Positions 60,916 to 64,000 of a DNA stretch of 64,000 nucleotides are shown in pieces. A program made the position numbers and the translations under genes. The stretch is from the NCBI GenBank assembly GCA_049975425.1, contig JBNGDI010000011.1, positions 21,578 through 85,577 of the forward strand. The letters run 5' to 3'. The notes under the pieces were generated by a model that saw nothing but the letters and a program-made list of their open reading frames with translations, made no database searches and was not told the origin of the DNA. The stretch is from HyVt-105 sp049975425. Its GTDB lineage: Bacteria > Bacteroidota > Bacteroidia > Bacteroidales > VadinHA17. Numbering within the stretch: position 1 is the first letter of the stretch; every line of letters starts with the position of its first letter.

Positions 60916-60923
60916 TAATTTTG
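60916..60923 (+). promoter_or_regulatory. -7 promoter box for the TPR-CHAT gene
   Basis: TAATTTTG fits TAnnTTTG, 44 bases before the ATG at 60968. Confidence 0.55.
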
Positions 60924-60967
60924 AATAAAACATGCGGGCTGACACTCAACCCCGAATGACCTGAACG

Positions 60968-63874
60968 ATGAAAAACATAATATTCCTGATCCTTCTCCTT
61001 ACGGGAATGCTTACCCCGGTTAGCGGACAGATCAAAAACCTCCTGAAAAAGGTAAAGGAAGAAACCGTTGACCAGATCAGCAACATCACCACCGAGGATG
61101 TGCTGAACAAGGGGAAGGAACTCACCGTGGCCTATCTTACCAGGGCCAGGGATGAATACGACCAGACCGATTTTAATTATGCCGTTTCTTTCAGTGACAA
61201 TTCCGGTTTTTATAAATCCGAAGAAAAATACCATCGCCTGCAGAAAGGCCTGTTGTATGTCCTGAGCCCGGAAAGTCTGGAACAGCGGACGGACGAACAA
61301 CGCGCCGCCGATTACAACGATGTGGGCGAAGTGCTGTATGCATCGGGAAAATTTCGTTCGGCAGAACTTTCCTTCCTGGCCGCGCGAACCATATACAAAC
61401 TTTCCGAACTGGAACCCTGCAAGGGCGCCGCTCTGACCACCAGCAACCTGGGATTACTGTATCATACCACCGGCAGGCTGTCAAAAGCAGAAGAATTTAC
61501 ACTGGAAGCCCTGAAAATGAGAAGAGACCATCTGAACGACGCCGACGGGTACGGAGCCTCGCTGAACAACATGGGGGTACTGTACAAAGACCTGGGAAAA
61601 TATGCTGAAGCGGAAGAATACCTGAATCATGCCCTGGATGTGACCCGTGAAACAAAAGGCGAACAGGGTTCTGCCTATGCCATTGTACTGAATAACCTGG
61701 CCATTCTGTACCAGGTGACGGGTAAATATGAAGATGCGGAAAAGCTCCTGCTGCAGGCTCTTTCCATCGCCTCGGACGACATGAAGGAAAAATCGCCCAA
61801 TTATGTCCGCCTGAAGGTGAATCTGGCTCTGCTTTACCAGTTGCAGCAACGGTATGAAGAAGCCGAGAAAATTTACCTCGATGCCATCCGTACCAAGCAA
61901 AACCGATTGGGGACCCGACACCCCGATTATGCCGTTCTTTTGCAGAATCTGGCCTCGCTTTACCAGTTGACCGGCCGCTACGACCTGGTGGAAGAGAACC
62001 TTATTAAAGCCATTCAGATCTATAAAAGAAAATTCGGGGAACAACATCATGTGTATGCCGGGGCCCTGTACGATATGGCCCGGTACCGGCTTTTCAGGGG
62101 TGAAACGAAAAAAGCCCGTTCGTTGCTGGAACAGGCCCGGGAAGTACAGCGGGAGAAACTGGGTGTACACCATCCTGCCTACGTAAACACACTGGAAACC
62201 ATGGCCATCCTGGAATGGCAGGAAAAGAACTGGAACGCTTCCGCGGAAAACTACAGACAGGTAATGGATGAATACCTGTACCAGATCCATACCTATTTTC
62301 CTGCCATGAGTGAATACGACAAATCCAGGTTCTGGTCCACCATACAGCCAAAATTTATCCGTTTCCATTCCTATGCCCTGGAAGCAAAGCAGGAAATCCC
62401 CGGAATAACCTATGATATGTACCGTTACCATATCGCCACCAAAGCCCTGTTGCTTTCATCCACCAGCAAGGTGAAGAAAAGGATCCTGGAAAGCGGGGAC
62501 GAAACACTGGTTGGAAAGTACCGTGAATGGCTTGATCTGAAGGAATACCTTTCCAAACTGTACACCCTGTCGAAAGAGGAGCTGGAAGCCGACCGGATCA
62601 ACCTCGACTCGCTGGAACAGGTGGCCAATACACGAGAAAAGGAACTCAGCCAGGTATCGGAACTTTTCGCCGGGGCTTACACTCAGAAAGAAGTCACCCC
62701 ATCGGACATCGCCCTGAGGCTTTCGCCGGGAGAAGCCTGTGTTGAATTTATCCGGATCAACCGGTACCGTTACCTGGAACCCGATACAACCGTAGTGTAT
62801 GCCGCCCTGGTGATCGACCGCAACAATTACCGGCAACCCGATCTGGTGGTATTCCCCGACGGGAAAGAACTGGAAACCAACGCAGCCCTAAGGTATCGCC
62901 GGCTCATGCAGACAGCCCGGGAAGGCGAGCCTTTTTACAACATTTACTGGCGCGATCTGGAAGATATCACCCGAAAAGCCGGTACCCTCTATGTATCCCT
63001 CGACGGGGTATATAACCAGATCAACCTGAAAACCCTGCAGAAGGAAGACGGATCCTACCTCATTGACGAGAAGAACCTGGTTTACCTGACAAACACGCGC
63101 GACCTGCCGGCACTGAAAGACAGACTTGAAGCCGGTACTTTTCAGCGCAAGCAGGCTTTTCTGGCAGGGAATCCCTTCTATGCCAAAGATTTTGATTGGA
63201 ACCGGATGGTAACCATGCCCCTGCCTGAGCTACCCGGGACACAGGAAGAAGTAGACCGGATCAATGAGCTTTTACAGCAGCAGCGCTGGAATACCCGGGT
63301 TATTACCGGAGAGGAAGCTACGGAGGAAGCTGTTAAACAGGTACGCAGCCCCGCGCTGCTTCATATTGCCACGCACGGATTTTTCCTGGAAGACCTGCCC
63401 GACGGGCGTCAGGAAAAAGTTTTCGGGATCGAGCCTATGAAAGCGGCAGAGAACCCCCTGCTTCGTTCGGGGCTGCTGTTTACGGGGGCTGACAATACCC
63501 TGCAGCACATCGAAACCACCGGCAGCAACCGGAAAGACGACGGGGTGCTGAATGCCTTCGAGGCCATGATTCTGGACCTCGACCAGACCGGCCTCGTGGT
63601 TCTGAGCGCCTGTGAAACCGGCCTGGGAGAGATCGTGAACGGGGAAGGGGTGTATGGACTGCAAAGGGCCCTGCAGATTGCCGGCGCATCAACGGTAATG
63701 ATCAGCCTGTGGCAGGTAAGCGATGAGGTAACCCAGGAATTGATGACCCGTTTTTACCGGTACTGGCTTGACAGCGGGGACAAGCTGCGGGCGTTTGAAA
63801 AGGCCCAGCTCGAGATCAAACAGAAATATCCCGCTCCGTTTTACTGGGGGGCTTTTGTCATGGTAAACAGCTAA
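60968..63874 (+). CDS. secreted TPR-CHAT protein (caspase-like peptidase domain)
   Basis: 968 residues. A signal peptide (to about GQIKN23) is followed by a run of tetratricopeptide repeats (about 105-430), with words such as LNNMGVLYKDLGKYAEAEEYLNHAL and LNNLAILYQVTGKYEDAEKLLLQAL, a helical linker (about 440-590) and a CHAT domain (about 600-968). The caspase-type dyad is present: His803 in LLHIATHGFF and Cys882 in VVLSACETGLG, followed by GLQRALQIAGASTVMISLWQVSD and FYWGAFVMV. CHAT proteins are proteases of the separase/caspase group; some act in defence, others in signalling. No partner gene is next to it, so the target is unknown. Confidence 0.87.
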   Translation: MKNIIFLILLLTGMLTPVSGQIKNLLKKVKEETVDQISNITTEDVLNKGKELTVAYLTRARDEYDQTDFNYAVSFSDNSGFYKSEEKYHRLQKGLLYVLSPESLEQRTDEQRAADYNDVGEVLYASGKFRSAELSFLAARTIYKLSELEPCKGAALTTSNLGLLYHTTGRLSKAEEFTLEALKMRRDHLNDADGYGASLNNMGVLYKDLGKYAEAEEYLNHALDVTRETKGEQGSAYAIVLNNLAILYQVTGKYEDAEKLLLQALSIASDDMKEKSPNYVRLKVNLALLYQLQQRYEEAEKIYLDAIRTKQNRLGTRHPDYAVLLQNLASLYQLTGRYDLVEENLIKAIQIYKRKFGEQHHVYAGALYDMARYRLFRGETKKARSLLEQAREVQREKLGVHHPAYVNTLETMAILEWQEKNWNASAENYRQVMDEYLYQIHTYFPAMSEYDKSRFWSTIQPKFIRFHSYALEAKQEIPGITYDMYRYHIATKALLLSSTSKVKKRILESGDETLVGKYREWLDLKEYLSKLYTLSKEELEADRINLDSLEQVANTREKELSQVSELFAGAYTQKEVTPSDIALRLSPGEACVEFIRINRYRYLEPDTTVVYAALVIDRNNYRQPDLVVFPDGKELETNAALRYRRLMQTAREGEPFYNIYWRDLEDITRKAGTLYVSLDGVYNQINLKTLQKEDGSYLIDEKNLVYLTNTRDLPALKDRLEAGTFQRKQAFLAGNPFYAKDFDWNRMVTMPLPELPGTQEEVDRINELLQQQRWNTRVITGEEATEEAVKQVRSPALLHIATHGFFLEDLPDGRQEKVFGIEPMKAAENPLLRSGLLFTGADNTLQHIETTGSNRKDDGVLNAFEAMILDLDQTGLVVLSACETGLGEIVNGEGVYGLQRALQIAGASTVMISLWQVSDEVTQELMTRFYRYWLDSGDKLRAFEKAQLEIKQKYPAPFYWGAFVMVNS

Positions 63875-63899
63875 TCCCATCCGACTTCCCCTGCCAAAT

Positions 63900-63960
63900 C
63901 CCCTCCTTTTTAAGGAGGGGTGCCCCGCCAACGGCGGGGCGGGGTGGTTGGCGGGGTAGT
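63900..63960. repeat. tandem hairpins, dispersed-repeat-like
   Basis: Two adjacent near-perfect palindromes: CCCCTCCTT/AAGGAGGGG (63900-63920, loop TTT) and GCCCCGCC/GGCGGGGC (63922-63940, loop AAC), then GGGGTGGTTGGCGGGG. The very high G/C content and stacked stems resemble dispersed palindromic repeats of Bacteroidota. No gene is visible in the last 125 bases. Confidence 0.55.
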
Positions 63961-64000
63961 TTCCCATTTATTCGTTTCCAAAAAGGATTGAGGTATTTCC

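Noticed and set aside
61481..62431. 316-residue open frame opposite the TPR part of the CHAT gene
   Set aside because: Antisense shadow of TPR repeats; no domain and no promoter.
63689..63967. 92-residue open frame opposite the end of the CHAT gene
   Set aside because: Almost wholly inside the coding region on the other strand, low complexity, no start signal or recognisable domain.

Overview
The window looks like chromosomal DNA of a member of the Bacteroidota, most likely an anaerobic or facultative, respiring relative of the Bacteroidales/Marinilabiliales. The evidence is a complete GldK-GldL-GldM-GldN type IX secretion (T9SS) core, PorP/SprF proteins, an SprB-repeat protein with a CHU_C-type sorting domain, GldA, DUF4834, DUF4296 and DUF5723-like genes, and many promoters with the Bacteroidota -7 box TAnnTTTG just upstream of genes. 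Assignments come from reading the sequence only; no database search was run. I saw no insertion sequence, prophage or CRISPR array. One 100-N assembly gap lies at 46328-46427.

Layout. 1-9.5 kb: topA (5' end outside the window), an arginase-fold protein with damaged metal sites, then porP-gldK-gldL-gldM-gldN, closed by a terminator. 9.5-14 kb: mannose-1-phosphate guanylyltransferase, an MlaE/MlaF lipid transporter pair, a PLP sulfur-amino-acid enzyme and a small P-loop NTPase. 14-27 kb: a respiratory island. On the minus strand a seven-gene operon encodes a PsrABC/PhsABC-type molybdoenzyme (catalytic subunit, four-cluster ferredoxin, NrfD membrane subunit), a YeeE/YedE sulfur transporter split into two genes, and two membrane-anchored rhodanese-like proteins. 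On the plus strand, from the same intergenic region, run a Rieske protein and a cytochrome b6-like protein fused to a 12-haem c domain. A Crp/Fnr regulator, a Cys-rich small membrane protein, mobA (Mo-cofactor nucleotide attachment) and a probable ECF-transporter-like membrane protein follow.

26.7-36 kb: envelope genes (YfhO-like protein, DUF4834, DUF5723-like, a large lipoprotein, a DUF3352-like protein). 36-44.7 kb: TonB-dependent receptor, radical SAM protein, GNAT-like protein, trpS and rbfA (divergent), methyltransferase, and a LolC/E-type permease preceded by a structured, faintly tRNA-like leader. 44.9-49.6 kb: SprB-repeat adhesin, its SprF partner and a DUF4296 lipoprotein. 49.7-64 kb: bacteriohemerythrin, glycosyltransferase, PAP2-like membrane protein, rpoN, asnS, universal stress protein, metK, gldA, a small secreted protein, an SSS symporter and a TPR-CHAT protein.

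The most unusual material is in the respiratory island. Both rhodanese-like proteins have lost the catalytic loop cysteine, yet both end in the same tail (RREK[KT]TTIQGGC) with a terminal cysteine, and the codons of the two tails differ almost only at synonymous sites. This suggests a swinging-arm sulfur carrier serving the transporter and reductase. The Rieske/b6/12-haem module could link the quinol pool to periplasmic acceptors. A perfect TGTGA-N6-TCACA site lies between the Crp/Fnr gene and the Cys-rich small gene, and a second TGA-N6-TCA palindrome sits about 40 bp upstream of the predicted hemerythrin transcription start.
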